NCBI RefSeq assembly: GCF_024713945.1
Contig: NC_134685.1
Span: 992,001-1,056,000 of the forward strand
Reading direction: 5' to 3'
DNA length: 64,000 bases
Source of the DNA: Dermatophagoides farinae
Lineage: Eukaryota > Arthropoda > Arachnida > Sarcoptiformes > Pyroglyphidae
Below are positions 28,209-42,577 of this stretch, in pieces. The notes below the pieces were generated by a model that was given only the letters and a program-made list of their open reading frames with translations, had not been told where the DNA came from and made no database searches. Numbering within the stretch: position 1 is the first letter of the stretch; every line of letters begins with the position of its first letter. Position numbers and translations under genes: made by a program.

Positions 28209-31200
28209 TAAAAATAAAAATAAAATTCCGTTTTCTCCATTCCATTTCAATGAATTCTTTGAAATTTCAGTTTTTCACACTTTTTTTTCCAACAATTTTT
28301 GAATTCTGCTTACTCAGCCACAAGTTAATTTGGCCATTCGAATCCGAAAAAAAAAATTCCCGTTTCAAATTAGAAAGCGGATGGCGTGAAAAGTTAAAGT
28401 TTTTTATTTTTCATTTTGGCTTTTTCCGGTCAATACGTTGTGATGATCAATATAATGATTGATAATTGAAATTGGACGAGCGAAAAAAAAAATTGTTTGT
28501 TGTTGTTGTTCGATATTGATTTTCACACCAAACAATGAATAATAATAAGCAAAAAAAAAAAAAATTCCGGGCAACAATCAATGACCAAATTCACACAACA
28601 AAAAAAAACCCATAAAGAATAATAGAAAATTGAAGATTCATTTTGGCTTTTCTCATATCCACCATTATATATCACTAGTTTTCTAATCTGATTAAATCTT
28701 TGAAAACGAAAAACCAACGATTCCTTTGCCCAGATATTCTCAATTTATTTCCATATGGATCGAATTCTTGTACACACACACATGCATGATCAATATGTTT
28801 GTGAAATTCTTGGAATCGACAAAATAAAGAGAGAGAGAGAGAGAAAAAAAAATTCCAACAACAACAACCATGATAATAATGGCAAGAATGAATTTTTCAT
28901 TTGAATTTCTATTTTTGTTGACGCAATTCATCCGTCTACAACAAAAACAGCAAATAAAGTTGGTCCACAAAAAAAAAAAAAAATAAACTTGATATGATAT
29001 GATATGATAATCGAAGAATTCACGGTAAAAGGCCAGCGATTCATAAATTGGAATTTTTTTTTTTGTTCACCAACCAAATATTTAAACTTCAATAACACAC
29101 AGACACAATGGCCAAAAAATTCGATAATAAGATTCTACAATAAACAATCAAATTGACAATAAATCATATATATAGAATAAACGATGGCAAAGAGGATATT
29201 GGACAAATTGAAAAAAAATTCTCTTCACTAACTACAAAATAGAATTTGGAATTTTCATTCTCTCTCATTCTCTTTTTTTGCAAGTCGATAGCGCGGCATT
29301 CATACCGGAAAAAATGATGGACCAAAAAACTTTTTTTTTTCTTTTCTGTTTTCTTGTTCCACAAGACGGAAAACATGGATTGAAAAAAAAGAAGAAGAAA
29401 GTTCTTCCATATTAATTCTTTCTTCGTTCTAGGTTTTTCGGTTCGTTTGATTTCAATACAAACGAAAAACAACAACAGAATTGAATTGAATTTTTCAGGA
29501 ATTGATTGAAATTGGTTGTCATCGTTGTTGTTGGTGGCGGTGGTGTTGTTTCTTTCGGATAATTGAATTTTTATTGTATTCAAAATGAAAAAAAAAGAAA
29601 AATCAAAAACAACAACATGAAAGATGAACAGAAAAAAAATATTGGCCTTTTTTGCACTCCCAAACAGTGGATAAATCAATCTTGTTGTTGTTGTCGAAAT
29701 TCTAGAAACAAGTTTTGTTTCATTATTTCCGGAAGTTTCTCATCATAATTTAAATGAAAAATTCATTTCAAAAAAAAAGAAAATTTCCGACAATATTCGA
29801 ATATTTTCAATGGAAATTTTTCCAGAAAATGTTTGAAAATTCGAATGACTCTTAAATATAACTGTCACCAATCATCATCAGAAAATGTCGAACTTCTACA
29901 ATATATAGTGTTGTTTTCAAATTTGGAAATCTCGGCAAAAATGAAAAAAAAAGTTTGAAAATTATCAATCAGCCAGACGCACCCACCCACCCACACATAC
30001 GAATGATGGAAAAAAATTATCATCATCATCATCAATGGCAAAAAAAAAACAAAATCGATTCATTTAAAGTTTCAATTCATAAATTTCAAGTTCTTTTTTC
30101 TCGTCAAAAATAAACTTTTTTTTCACCCGAAACAAAAACAAAAGACAAAAAAAAACAAAACAGATCCATTTCGAAATAGTGAAGAGAAAAAAATGCAATG
30201 TTTATGTTTGAAAGGTTGGAGAGAGAAAGAAAATAAACTTTCGAAATCGAACCAGATCCAGCAAAATAAAATAAGAAAGAAACTTTCAAATTCTCAAACC
30301 GACAATGAACCAAACCAGAAGAAGATTCTTAAGCATTTTTTTTCAAGCCATTGATTAACAGAATCTGTTTTTTTCTGTTCATAAAAATTTTAACAATTGC
30401 AAAATATATCTGAGGTCGTTGTTCTTGGAATAATTTGGCCATTGAATGAATGAATGAATGAATGAAAAAAAAACATTCGGATTCGATACACAGAATCTTG
30501 CATAATGAAAACCAGATGAAAAACAGAGAAAAAAAATTCTTTAAACAAAACAAAAAAAAAGAATCACGGGTTTTTTTTTTTTTGTTATTCTGGTTCGAAT
30601 TTTCATTGCTTTTTTTATCATCATCATCATTCACACATTTTTTTTTCATTTTAATGACCATAAATCTTGTTCATCATTGTCATTCAATGTTTTATATTCA
30701 CATTTTCTTTTTTTTTTTTGGAAAACAAAACGAACCAAACGAAACAAAAGTAGCAGGCAGTATTCTTTGATCTTATCAATATGATCATCATCATCAACCC
30801 AAAAAAAAGATGATCATTTTGAAAGTTTTCAACTTTATATTTTCAGTTATCACAGACAATATAATATTCGAAACTTGAACAAAAAATGACAACTATTACT
30901 ACTTATCTTGAGACCAAATGAAGTTCATTTAGTCTCTCTCTCTCTCAGTATATACTTGATAAAGTGACATTTTCTACTTTCAGAAAAACTTTTTTTCCAT
31001 TTCATCTTCTTTGTTGGAAAAAAAACAATGACATTCATACTTTCGATTCAATTCAATTCATTCGTAATTGATCGTAGTCGATGATTTTGGTTTTTCTTTT
31101 CTTTTCTTTTCATTTCTCTATTTCATTCATCACAATAACAACAACAACAGACAAACAAAATAAACAAAAAAAATGAAAAAATGCTTTCAACATTGCCTTT

Positions 31201-31217
31201 TCCATTCATTCAATTCA

Positions 31218-31219
<2 letters not shown>

Positions 31220-31250
<31 letters not shown>
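31220..31250 (+). repeat. (AC)n microsatellite
   Basis: About 15 perfect AC dinucleotides. Confidence 0.95.
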
Positions 31251-31251
<1 letters not shown>

Positions 31252-32652
31252 TCACATGTTATTTTGAATGGATGGATCAGACGAATGGATCAGAAATAGA
31301 AATTGATCACGAAATCCTATAGGCCCTAAAACGGCGACAAAGACGACGACGACGATAGATGAATGAATGAATTGAATAGAAAAAAAAAATGAAAATGAAT
31401 TCAATTTATCGGATAAATGATGGTTATATTAGATAGATAGATAGATAGATCCATTGATAATGATGATGATGATGATGACAAATAATGGAAAGATAAACAA
31501 AAACCGGAAATAGCTTTCAACACACACACACACACATAGACACATCATCGTTGTTGAAATCATCCATCAAATGATGATGAGAGAAAAAAAAAATGTTTCG
31601 CAAACAAAAAAAAATCAATAATCGAAACTCAGTCCCGATATAGTTGTGTAGAAAACAAACAAACAATGAATGTCAAAAAAAAAAAAAAAAAAATGAAAGA
31701 ATCGTCATCATCAGAATCACTCGAAAAAAAAATCATTAACATCTTCACCATAGTGATCGATTTTATTTCACATTTGAATTTGACCCAATTTATTCATCAC
31801 ATCTAAAAAGAATCTGATTTGTAATAAATTTTTTTTGTTTACAAACAAATTATGATGATGATGATGATAATGATAGTTCTCTCTCTCATTCTCAAGTGAA
31901 GCAGAATCTCCAAGACAAACGAATCAGAATTCTAATATTTCTACTGCAAAATGTCAAAATTGTCGTTTAGTTTAGCTTCTTTCTGTTTTTTTTGAAAAAA
32001 AAGTTTGTTTTTTTTCCTATTTGTTCATTCAAAGAATAATTTCTCTTTTCTGCTTCGTAGAATATTCTTCTTTGTACAATTATATATCTTTGTTTTTATA
32101 CTTGATGCGGCATTTTTTTTTTCACTTATTCGAATCATCATCATCATCGAGAATTTTTTGTCATATTCATAAGATTCTGAATATGAATATCTGCGAGAAT
32201 ATGAAAAAAAATAAATTCCATTTCAGTCTGTTTGTTTGTTTATTCGCGATTCATTCATCCATTCAATTCGATTTGACTTATGATGATGATGATGATGATG
32301 ATGCAAGTTCAGCATAAAAAAAAGACTCAACATTAAACATTGTCCCAAACACACATACACACACACAATCGATTTTGATAAACGAGATCTCATATAGCCG
32401 GAACCGAATGAAAAAAAATAAATAAAATATGGTCATCATCATCATCATCATCGTCCGGGGTATAAATAAATATCAATATCAATCCGGAGAAGAAGAAGAA
32501 GAAATAAAAAATGAAAATCAATGAATTCAACCCCGAAAAGAATTTATTCGAATTTTTCGTTTATTTTTTTTTTTTTTTTTTTCGGCCACCCCGTCATGGT
32601 GTTTGTTTGTTTGTTTGTTAAGATTGTGTGACAACTACCATGTCGATGTTCT

Positions 32653-32680
32653 ACCACCACCACCACCACCACCACCACCA
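32653..32680 (+). repeat. (ACC)n microsatellite
   Basis: About nine ACC units, GC-richer than most arrays here. Confidence 0.9.
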
Positions 32681-35435
32681 TTACATCAGAAACGTTCGAT
32701 TTTTAGAATCAAAAGAATAATAATAAACGAAGCGAAATGAAAAAAAAATGACCAAATTTTTCTCCAAATTGCAAATAATGCGCTTGAACATTATTCAACT
32801 ATATATATACGGAAATTATTATGAACGATGATGATGATGATGATGATAATATGGCCATATTGATCGAAAAATGGAAAAACTGGATATATTGAAATCTAAA
32901 TCCGAGTATGTTGTGTGTAAATAGTACACACACACACACAGCCGGCATTTTATAATTCATTTCCAGCACTTATATTGATTCAATTTTCTGTTTATTGGGT
33001 TAAACCGGAGGGATGTAAATGCTGCTACTGATTCTGTTTCCCCATTCCCCATTCTTTCATCTTAGCATTCTGATTTGGTTCAGAAACAAAACACAAACGA
33101 ACAAACGAACGAACGAAAAAATTCATTCGCGGTCGATTGCTATCAGGATTTTGGACGTCAATTGAAACAACAACAGCAGCAGCAACAGAAGCCGATATAC
33201 AGCATTGAACCAGTTTGGTCTTATTTTCTTTCCATCATTGCGTTCAATCTTCATCCAACGATCATCATCATCATCATCATCATGATCAATGAAACGATGG
33301 AAAGTTTTTCTTCTTCATTTATTGGAAATGAAAATGAAACTGGCACAACATTTTTTTCTTTCTTTTTTCTCCATTTTGGATTTTTGTTTCGATCCATTGG
33401 ATCTTATGTGAAACGAAGAAAAACAGAAAAAAAATCCGCGGATCATTGAATCTCAAGATTTGAATAATAAAAAAAAAAAAATAGCCAAAGTCGGTTATTA
33501 AACAATAATAAAAAAAAAAGTTTGACAGTGTTTTTTTTCAATGGAGAAAATAAAACGACAACGACAAAACATGTGACATGTTTTCAACAACAACAACAAC
33601 AACAACAAGAATATTCTGGAGAACGAGCGGAACAAAAAAAATTTTTTTTTTTAATGAACCGAATAAAGAAAAAAAAATGAAAATGAAAACAAAAAAAAAA
33701 CAATAGAATGGCAGCAGCTTTTTTTCATTTTTTTGAGAAAAAACTTTCATCATCACCATCTTTGAATGAAAATGAAATTGGATGACGATGATGATGATGA
33801 TGAAAAAAATCGATGAAGATGATGGTGGTGAAAAAAAATTTATTCTCATTTAATCGATCTATTCGATATAATCAAAGTTTGCCCAAAATACAAATTTCAA
33901 TTTTTCTTACTTCAATCATTGGGCATAATGGTTGACAAATCAAATTGGTTCAGAACAAGAAAAAAAAACTACCACCCAGGATCCAAAAAAAAAAAAAAAA
34001 ATTTTGACGGATGAGTTTTTTTTTTGGGGGGTGGAAAATAATGGCTCTGTTCTATAGCCATAGGAACACATAGTGTTTGATGGATCATTTAGTTTCAATT
34101 TTTTCTACCCCTCCCCCCAGGAATACAAGAATCATCATCATCAGGAATTTTTATTTTTAATTTCTCAATTCTGTATTCTTTGTCATCGACAATGACACGA
34201 ATCATACAGGGGGAAAAGAAAAGTTTCAGAATAAATTCTAGGGAAAAAAAATTTTATTTTAAATCAGAAAATCTTTTGAAATTGTAAAGAATAGAAAAAA
34301 AAATACCAAACGCAAACACACACGCACACAATAATCATTATGATCATCATTGTCAATGAATCAAATTCCTGGGAATCGGTGAGAATGAAAAATATGAAAA
34401 TTTTCAACAACAACAACAACAAAAAAAATTCATAATGATATTTATCATAACCACAAAGAAGAACGAAATCAACCTAAAGGCTATTATTTATGAAAATTGA
34501 ATTTTCATCATTCAAAATACAACGACAATTGATGTGTATATAGAATCATCATAGAATCACATAGAACGTAGGTGGAAATAGAATCAAATTCAACACACAA
34601 CAGAATAATTCGAATTCGAATGAAATTTTTTTTTCTTCAAATTTGAATTTGATTCAATTCATTCGTATTCATTTTTTATTCATCTTTTTATTTTCTTTTC
34701 TCCAAATGATTATCATGTTCGTGATATGATCTCTGCGTGTGTGTGTGTGTGTGTGTGTGGGTATATATTTACCCATCATTTCATCTAAAAATATACCAAA
34801 CACACACACACACACACAGACACAGAATAAATGTGACAAGAAAATTCTTTCTCATCATCCATTTGGTCTTGGAATTTTGATTTTGATTTTGATTTGATTT
34901 TATTTGCACGTCTAATTTTAATTTTCTTTCATCATTATTATTCATCGCTGTCTGTAGTAATTGTGTGTGTGTGTGTGTGTGTGTGTTGCGTCTTGAATAA
35001 ACAACTTTTTCAATTCATGGATGATGATGATAACATATCATTATCATTACATAAGATGGCCACCACCACCACCAACGTCATTATGTAAGATGATAATGAC
35101 AATGAAACCATTCAACATTGACAAACATTTGTAAAGCTAAACATCATCCATACATGATCCACAAATTTAATTCTTCATATCTTGTGTGTTGTGTAAATCA
35201 GTCATCATAGATTCACCATCTCTGAAAAAAAAGTTTTCAAAATGAAATTATAGAAACATATAAAATGATGACCAAATGAGAAAAAAAAAATGAAAAAAAT
35301 ATTGCCATGAAATGAGAATAATAATTCTCATCGATGAAACATGTTTGGCATGCAAACAACAACAACAACAACAACAACAAAAAACAGCAAGAAATCTTCA
35401 TTTCATTTCATTTTATGGTTAAAAGTTTCAATGTT

Positions 35436-35473
35436 GTGGAAATGAAAAAAAAAAGTTTTTTTTTCATTTCCAC
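35436..35473. repeat. 38-nt near-perfect hairpin
   Basis: GTGGAAATG followed by ten A, one G, nine T and CATTTCCAC. The arms pair over about 18 bp with a minimal loop. It could form a cruciform or RNA stem-loop; no family recognised. Confidence 0.8.
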
Positions 35474-35885
35474 AAAAAAATATATAAATCGTTTATTGTT
35501 GTATTGTACAACTGTGTCGTGTGTGTGTGTGTGTTTGTTTGTTCACTAACCACTACCAAAAAAAAAAAAAAAAAAACATTTTGCTAAACTTGTAATATGA
35601 TGATTATGATGAAAATATTTATTTGTGTTAAAATAGCTTGATGATTCTTGGAATACAGAATCCAGTTTACCACACACACACACACACACACAACAAAGTA
35701 ATCAAGAAAAACTTTGTCGTCAAAAATGTGGATCGGGTTGTTGTTGTTCGGTTGTTGTCGTCGTTATCGAATTGATTTCTCAATTAGTAAAATTTTCCCA
35801 AAATTCAAATACTACCGGCATCATTAGTGTCACAAAATTTTCTTCATGAGAAAATGGATAAATGTGGTAAACAACGACGAGAAGC

Positions 35886-35910
35886 AAAAAAAAAAAAAAA
35901 AAAAAAAAAA
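35886..35910 (+). repeat. Poly-A tract
   Basis: Twenty-five A in a row; a second run of about 20 A lies near 36070. Confidence 0.9.
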
Positions 35911-38900
35911 CAAAACCAAATCACCCATTCACCGCAATCGGAATTTTTTTTTATTTTGGATAGAAAAAAATCGATCGTCAATCGGTAAAAAAAAAAGAAA
36001 AATCGAAACATGGAAAAAAAACGCCGGAAATTTTTCATGTTCCGACTTGGAGCATGAATCGTTGATAACCAAAAAAAAAAAAAAAAAAAATCCAAATGTT
36101 GATGATATCCAAATCCAAACATTTATTATTCATCTATTTCCTGCACAAAGGCAAACATTTGGGTCAAAATGGTCGAATGTGGTGAAAAAGAGAAAAAAAA
36201 ATTTCAAAAAAATTTTTCCATGGAAATTTTTTTTCCATTTCCACACACAATATGGTGTTTGTCGTTGTTGTTGTTCAAAAAAATCCATTAAATAATAATA
36301 GAAATGACCATTTATAACAACAACGACAACGACAACGACAACAACAACAACAACAAAAATAACCAGGAAACCAAGAACCAGAGAGATAGAGAGAGAGAGA
36401 GAGAAATAAATGAATGTCTGACCATGATTCAGTGACCATCAAAATGATGATGATGATCGTTGGTCATTTGATGATATAATCAAAAATTATACATTTAAAA
36501 TAGATTTATTATGCAAATTAAGCGCATAAACACACACACACACACAAAACCATCTGTGGTTTCTTTTTTTAAAAAAATAGAAAAAATTATTATGTAAAGG
36601 CCACTGGTCATCAAAGTTACACAGTAATGAACAAAAGGGGTGGATGGAAAGCAATTTTGGTTTGCACCAAAAAAAAAAATAAAAAAAAATTTTTATTCAT
36701 AACAGAATAATGATTAGGTGTGATCACAGCGTGTGTGTGTGTGCAACATTAATGCAAATTTTTTTTCAAAAAAAAAAAAATCAATTCAATTTACCCCTTT
36801 TTCCCACTCGTTCAAACAGAAAAAAATGATAATGCAAAAAAGATCGATATCGCCAAATGTGGTAGTATGGGTGGTGGTTATATTCAATGAACCATAATAA
36901 TAGAATACCGGAACATTCGTCATAACATAAACACCACCACCGGCACACACACGAATAGTGACACCATTGTGTGTGTGTGTGTGTGTCTATGTGTGTGATA
37001 TAAATAATTATTTTAGCCGAAAGGCAAGAATAAAAAAAACTAACCAACCAAAGTCAACTCTATTGAACCATAGTGAATATATTGCTGCTGCAAGAATCTT
37101 GGAATATAGATGAATAGAGGGAAAAAAACCATATTGATGGCAAGATAAAATATTTGGCCATCAATTTCTATAATGATGATGATGATGATGATGATCGCAA
37201 ACACTAAAAGCATCGGGAAAATTTATTCGTTTTTGTTGCTGTCATTGCTACCATTTTATCATCATCATCATCATCGTCATCATCAAAATTTATGGCAACT
37301 TTATCATCGACCATCATCATAGCCACAATGACGAACAATTAGATTCGTGAGCCATCACCATCACCATCACCATTATCATCATCATCATCATCATCATCAA
37401 GAAATAAATGAGAGTAAATTGTGACAAATTAAAATGCCAGTCTCGATTTTGTTGTTTCACATTTGTTGTTGTCGTTATCATTGTTGTTGTTGTTGTTGTT
37501 GTTGAATTATTCTTGTTTCATGATCATGATAATAATCATAAGGGGTCATACATTCATTCATTTATTGATTCATTGTCTACGCGTTTAGAATCAATTCTTC
37601 ACCGTTATGTATGTGTGTGTGTGTGTGTGAAACATTTCACAAATAATTCTGGTTCTAGTTATTTTGATGGCAATTTGTTTGCTTGTCATGATCTCAATGA
37701 ACGACAACAATAATGACAAAAATAGAATTTTCAAACAAACCTAAAGATTAGACACACAAAATTTGATTCCGGCAATTTTTTTTGTGTTTTGTTTTGTGAA
37801 ACCCTATCCTAGGAAAAAAATTCTCTTATTCTTCATTCATAACCATTCATAGAAAGAAGAAGAAAAAAAACCTCGATCTTTTCTTATTCTTATTGTTGTT
37901 GTTACTACTGTTGGTAAGATAAGAAACAACAACAACAAAAGCTAAAGAGATTCTTTATTTTTCTATTCGCAACAACAGTAAATCAGGCTTAACAGACATA
38001 AATAGATGGACATAACGAGAAAGAATCAGAGAGAGATCAGGAATGTACATCATATTTTTATTTTCATCATCATCATCATTCATTCATTCATGGTTGGCAT
38101 TATATATTTTTTTCGGAATTCAATCCGGAATCGGTTTTATTTAGTATTCTATTCATGTTCATTTTACCATCAATATATTTCATCAGTATGGTCATGTTAT
38201 ATTCTTCATCATCATCATCATCATCACTTTTTCCTGTTTTCTGCATTATTACAATAGTTTCTTATAGTGAAAAATAAAACTTTTATACACACACAGACAC
38301 ATACATTCAATTCAAAAAATTCATTGTTTTTTTCTGTTTTTACCCAATTCTATGATTCGATTCTATGACCGAATTCATTGTTGACGAATCCCACACACAC
38401 ACACACAAACTTCATGAGAAGAAAAATTATGTCTCGATATATGAAGAAAAAAATGAAAAGAAATAAAAATTCTAACTATACCTTGGAGACTATTTCTGGT
38501 TTGGATATTTTCTTCGTCTGGATGGAAAAAAAAAACAAAAACAAAACCACAATCATAACAATAAAGTGATGATGATCGGTGATGGTGGTGGTGGTGGTGG
38601 TTGTGGCGGTGGTTAAAGAATTTCATGATCAGCATAAATACACAAACAACAGAGTGAAGAATAGAAATAGATGATGTTCATAGATAATGTGACCATTTTG
38701 TTTGTATCAAAGAAAAATTTTTCAACAAAAAAAAGATGATGATAATATTCGCGAATAGATATGTAGTAGTTGTTGTTGTTGAAAAAAAACTGCAAAACAA
38801 TCATTTTTCTTTTGGATTCTTGATCATATTCTATTTGCTTCTTTTCTTTCTCTATGTTTGTATTCTGTTTGAAATTTGTGAATATCGGTTGTTCATTCAT

Positions 38901-40193
38901 TCATTCATTCCATTTGACAATAAAGGAGTGAAAAAAAAGATGATAAAGTGATGTCGTAATACCTCTGTTTGTGTGTGTGTGTGTATGTGTCATGGAGCCA
39001 TGAATTTTCATTGTTTTCTTCTTCTATCGCAATTGAATTCCAAAGAATTGTCCTAAGGAATTGGAAACAAGAAAAAAAATGAAAAAAATATATAAGGAAG
39101 ACAAATATTAGAAAAACCAAACAGAAGAAAAAAAAACCAGAAAAAGAATGGCTCTATTATTCATCTATTGATGATCATGAACAGGCACAGAGAGAACTAT
39201 CGTCATCATCATCATTACCATTCATTGAAACATTCATTTTTTTTCATGTGCACATAGTGGATACTTGATCCATTTTCAAACATTGTTGTTGTTGTTGGTG
39301 ATGTAAAAAGAAAGAAAGAAAAAAAATGAAAATTTCCCATTGTAAACATTGTATGTATACATTATGCACATGTGGATGTAAATTACACACACACACACAC
39401 TATACATTCATTTATCAATGAAAAAGAAATCTTTCAAGACAATTATTGAGATTGGTTATTGTTGTTGTTGTTGTTGTTGTTATATGAAGCTGTTTTCATT
39501 GAAGAAAAAAAGAAAAAAAAATCGATTAAGTTTTGTGTGTAAAGAATTTCTGTTTTTTTTCCATACCATGAGAGAAATATCCAGAGAGTCAGCAACAGCA
39601 GCAACAACAACAACAAAAAAAACGGAATATCAAATTCTTCGTGCTAGAATATGAAAAAAAATAAAATAAAAAAAAAATTTTACATTCTTCTGTTACTATT
39701 TGTTTGTTCAGATCAATATGGAATGTTTGGGGATTTTTTTTGGTGCCTGAACATCAGCAACAACTAGTCCCAATTCTCATCCATCTAATCAGTGTTTGTT
39801 TGTGTGTGTTTTTACAAACCTTGAGCAAAATGAAGACCATGAAGAAAAAAAAAGATTGACGTTCCAATTTGCAAGTAAAAGAATGGTTCCCGTTAACCAC
39901 ATACACACCGAAATGTGGAATGGCCATAGAAACAGAATGCATCCATGCGAAAATATTTAGACAGCCCCCGAACAACAACAACAAATAGAATAGAAACCTG
40001 CAGATGAAAAGAAAATAATGATGGGCTAAATAAAAAGAATCGAAACGAAACGAAAAAAATGAAAATGAAAATCCAATCAATCAAAAATACCAGACACAAC
40101 GAAAACAGAAATCCGAAACTTACCCCCACCTCCAAACAAAAAAAAAAAATTTTGACAAATGTGAAAACTTAATCACAAGAATCATAAAGAAAT

Positions 40194-40225
<32 letters not shown>

Positions 40226-40939
40226 TTCGAAACATCATCATCATCGTCAAACGTCATTCAAAAAAGACGTACAACATTCGAAATTCTTTATCCTTGTGAA
40301 CGGAATATTACAAAAACAAAAACAAAAAATTCATTTGAAAATTCCGAATAAAAAGTCAATTTAAAGACAATCATCATCATCATCATCATTAAATTTGTAC
40401 CATTCTTGATAAACATCATCATCATCATCATTATCATTGATGAGGATCATCCTTTTATTCGAATAACAACAAATCAAAAGAAACAGAAAAACTATTCAAA
40501 AGCTCATCATCAATGATTCTATCTACTAATCGGTTGTTTGTTGTTGTTATTGTCTCGTTTGAACAACAAATTAATGCAAAGAAAACAAAAAACAAATGAA
40601 ACGAAACCAATTTGAAAATGAATGAAAGGATAAGAATAAGAATAAGAATATTCTATTCAACGAAAATTGGATTATATTGGCGGAAAATTTTTTTCTTTCA
40701 TTGAATGAAATTTGGAAATTTTTTTTCTTTCATCATGATTCTACTGCTTTTATCTCCTCGTCGTCGTCGTCGTCCGATAACTCGATTTCAGTTTATCTCC
40801 ATATTCTTCGATTGATTTTTTATTGGACAAAACATACACACACACACACACACGTCATCATCATTGTCAATTGTACGACAAAAAAGAAAAAGAAAAAATC
40901 CATTTTAGAAATTGGAAATTTTCAAATCGAACATATATG

Positions 40940-40945
<6 letters not shown>

Positions 40946-41001
<56 letters not shown>
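40946..41001 (+). repeat. (GT)n microsatellite
   Basis: About 28 perfect GT units, the longest dinucleotide array in the window. Confidence 0.95.
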
Positions 41002-41004
<3 letters not shown>

Positions 41005-42577
41005 TTTTATTTTTTTCCATCGTAACTTGAAAAAGAAAAAAAAATTTATTCAAACTTTATTATCGAATTTCAAATCCCAATCGAATGATCTCTCTGTCTC
41101 TCTGTCTCTCTCTATATATAAAATGTGTGTTTGTGTTCCATTTTTTTTCCCCACATCGACAATGATGATGATGATGATGGGCGTTCGAAGGAAAATTGGA
41201 ACGATATTATATATTCACCGACAGATACAGAGATAGAGAGAGAGAGAGATTTGAATCTGAATTCTTCATTGAACCAATCAACCTTTTTTTTTATTCAACA
41301 AATAAAATCTGATGATGATTTCAGACATTCGAACCCATATAAATAAAACTTGAATATTCCACCAAGAAAACAAAAAAATATCAAATAAACAACCAGAAGC
41401 GCCATCTTCATTGTCTAATCGGTATTATTAATATTCAGGATATATTTTTTTTTTTCGCGCTGCTTGTTGGAATATTTTGCGGATAATAACCAGAAAAAAA
41501 ACATTCAGTAAAACGAAAGAAATCCATTCAAAATAGGTGTGTATACCAGTACCACTACCACCATCAGTGAACCAAATGAAAAAAAAATCACCTAAACCCG
41601 ATTCAAATTTAATTCGTGTTTGTCGGGGGTAATTCAGAGAGCGAGAGAGAGAGAGAGAGAGAAACTGGTCCCCAAACTGGTGTTCATTGTGTTTTTTTTT
41701 GTTGCCCACACATTATTGTTATATATGTGAATGGTGATGATGAGCATCTAGGTTTATATTATGATTGTCTTGAAAGAAAGATGGCGCACAGAATTTCATT
41801 CCATTCCATTTGTCCAGTTTGGCTCAATTTTTACAGCACACTGTTCAATTTGTGAATTTTTTTCCCATATAATTTGGTGGGAATTTGATTTTTTTCCATC
41901 AAATAAACAAACGAAGCGAAATACAGAATCAACCATTGTTGCGATAATAATCCTTGGAAATGAATGAAATTCATTTTTTCGTTTGTTTTTGTTTTTAAAA
42001 TTCAAAATTCATCAACGGAAATGTATATGAAATATGTGCAACTTTGATTCGTCATTCATTCAATCAGTGAAATATGAATTCCTCAAATTAAAAAAAAAAA
42101 AATCCCACCGGTTGACCATAATTGATTGATTGGTTGATTGATTTTTAAAATTTCCTCATTTATATATAGATAGTTTTGGACATGAATGTACAGAAAAAAA
42201 ACACTTCTGTTTGAAAAACAAAACAAACATCTGCATCTGCATCATCATCATCATCAACAACAACAACAATTGAATTTTGAATTCGTCAAGGTTTTTCCCT
42301 TTCTCTCTCTCTCACTCTGTTATTCAATTTATAAACTGAAATTGCATCACTTTTGTGTTGCAGCATTATTTTGTTGGCAGTGTTTGTGGTGGTGGTGGTG
42401 GTGGTCATCGTCATCATTTCAGATGTTGGTGCGGTTTTAATTTTTCATCATTTTTTTTTTGTCATTTCATGTTTGTTTGTGTCTTGTAATCATCATCATC
42501 ATCGACTTTAAATTTCATTCATATAACGACTTTAAAATTCATATAATCCATAATCATCAACATTCAAACAAACAAAC

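Larger units (their letters stand above)
14724..42577. other. About 28 kb without a recognisable gene; simple-repeat-rich intergenic DNA
   Basis: No open frame in this stretch shows a conserved domain or a plausible set of spliced exons; those present are short, rich in Phe/Ile/Lys/Asn and follow simple repeats. Contents seen: repeated ATC/ATG and TTG/CAA tracts every few hundred bases, dinucleotide arrays (26957-26997, 31220-31250, 40946-41001), homopolymer A (28185-28208, 35886-35910), and a 38-nt near-perfect hairpin at 35436-35473. It separates the 5' end of the Dpr-like gene from the FRMD3/5-like gene. It may hold untranslated first exons and regulatory DNA of either gene, which cannot be read from sequence alone. 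Confidence 0.6.

Noticed and set aside
29164-29679. 171-residue minus-strand open frame
   Set aside because: Phe/Lys/Asn-rich translation of AT-rich DNA; no recognisable motif and no exon partners.
33075-33449. 124-residue open frame with a polyQ run
   Set aside because: The middle is CAA/CAG and ATC repeats and the end is Phe/Ser-rich. No domain, no convincing splice partners and no neighbouring exons in phase.
35846-36295. 149-residue Lys/Asn-rich open frame
   Set aside because: Created by long poly-A tracts (poly-Lys); no conserved segment.
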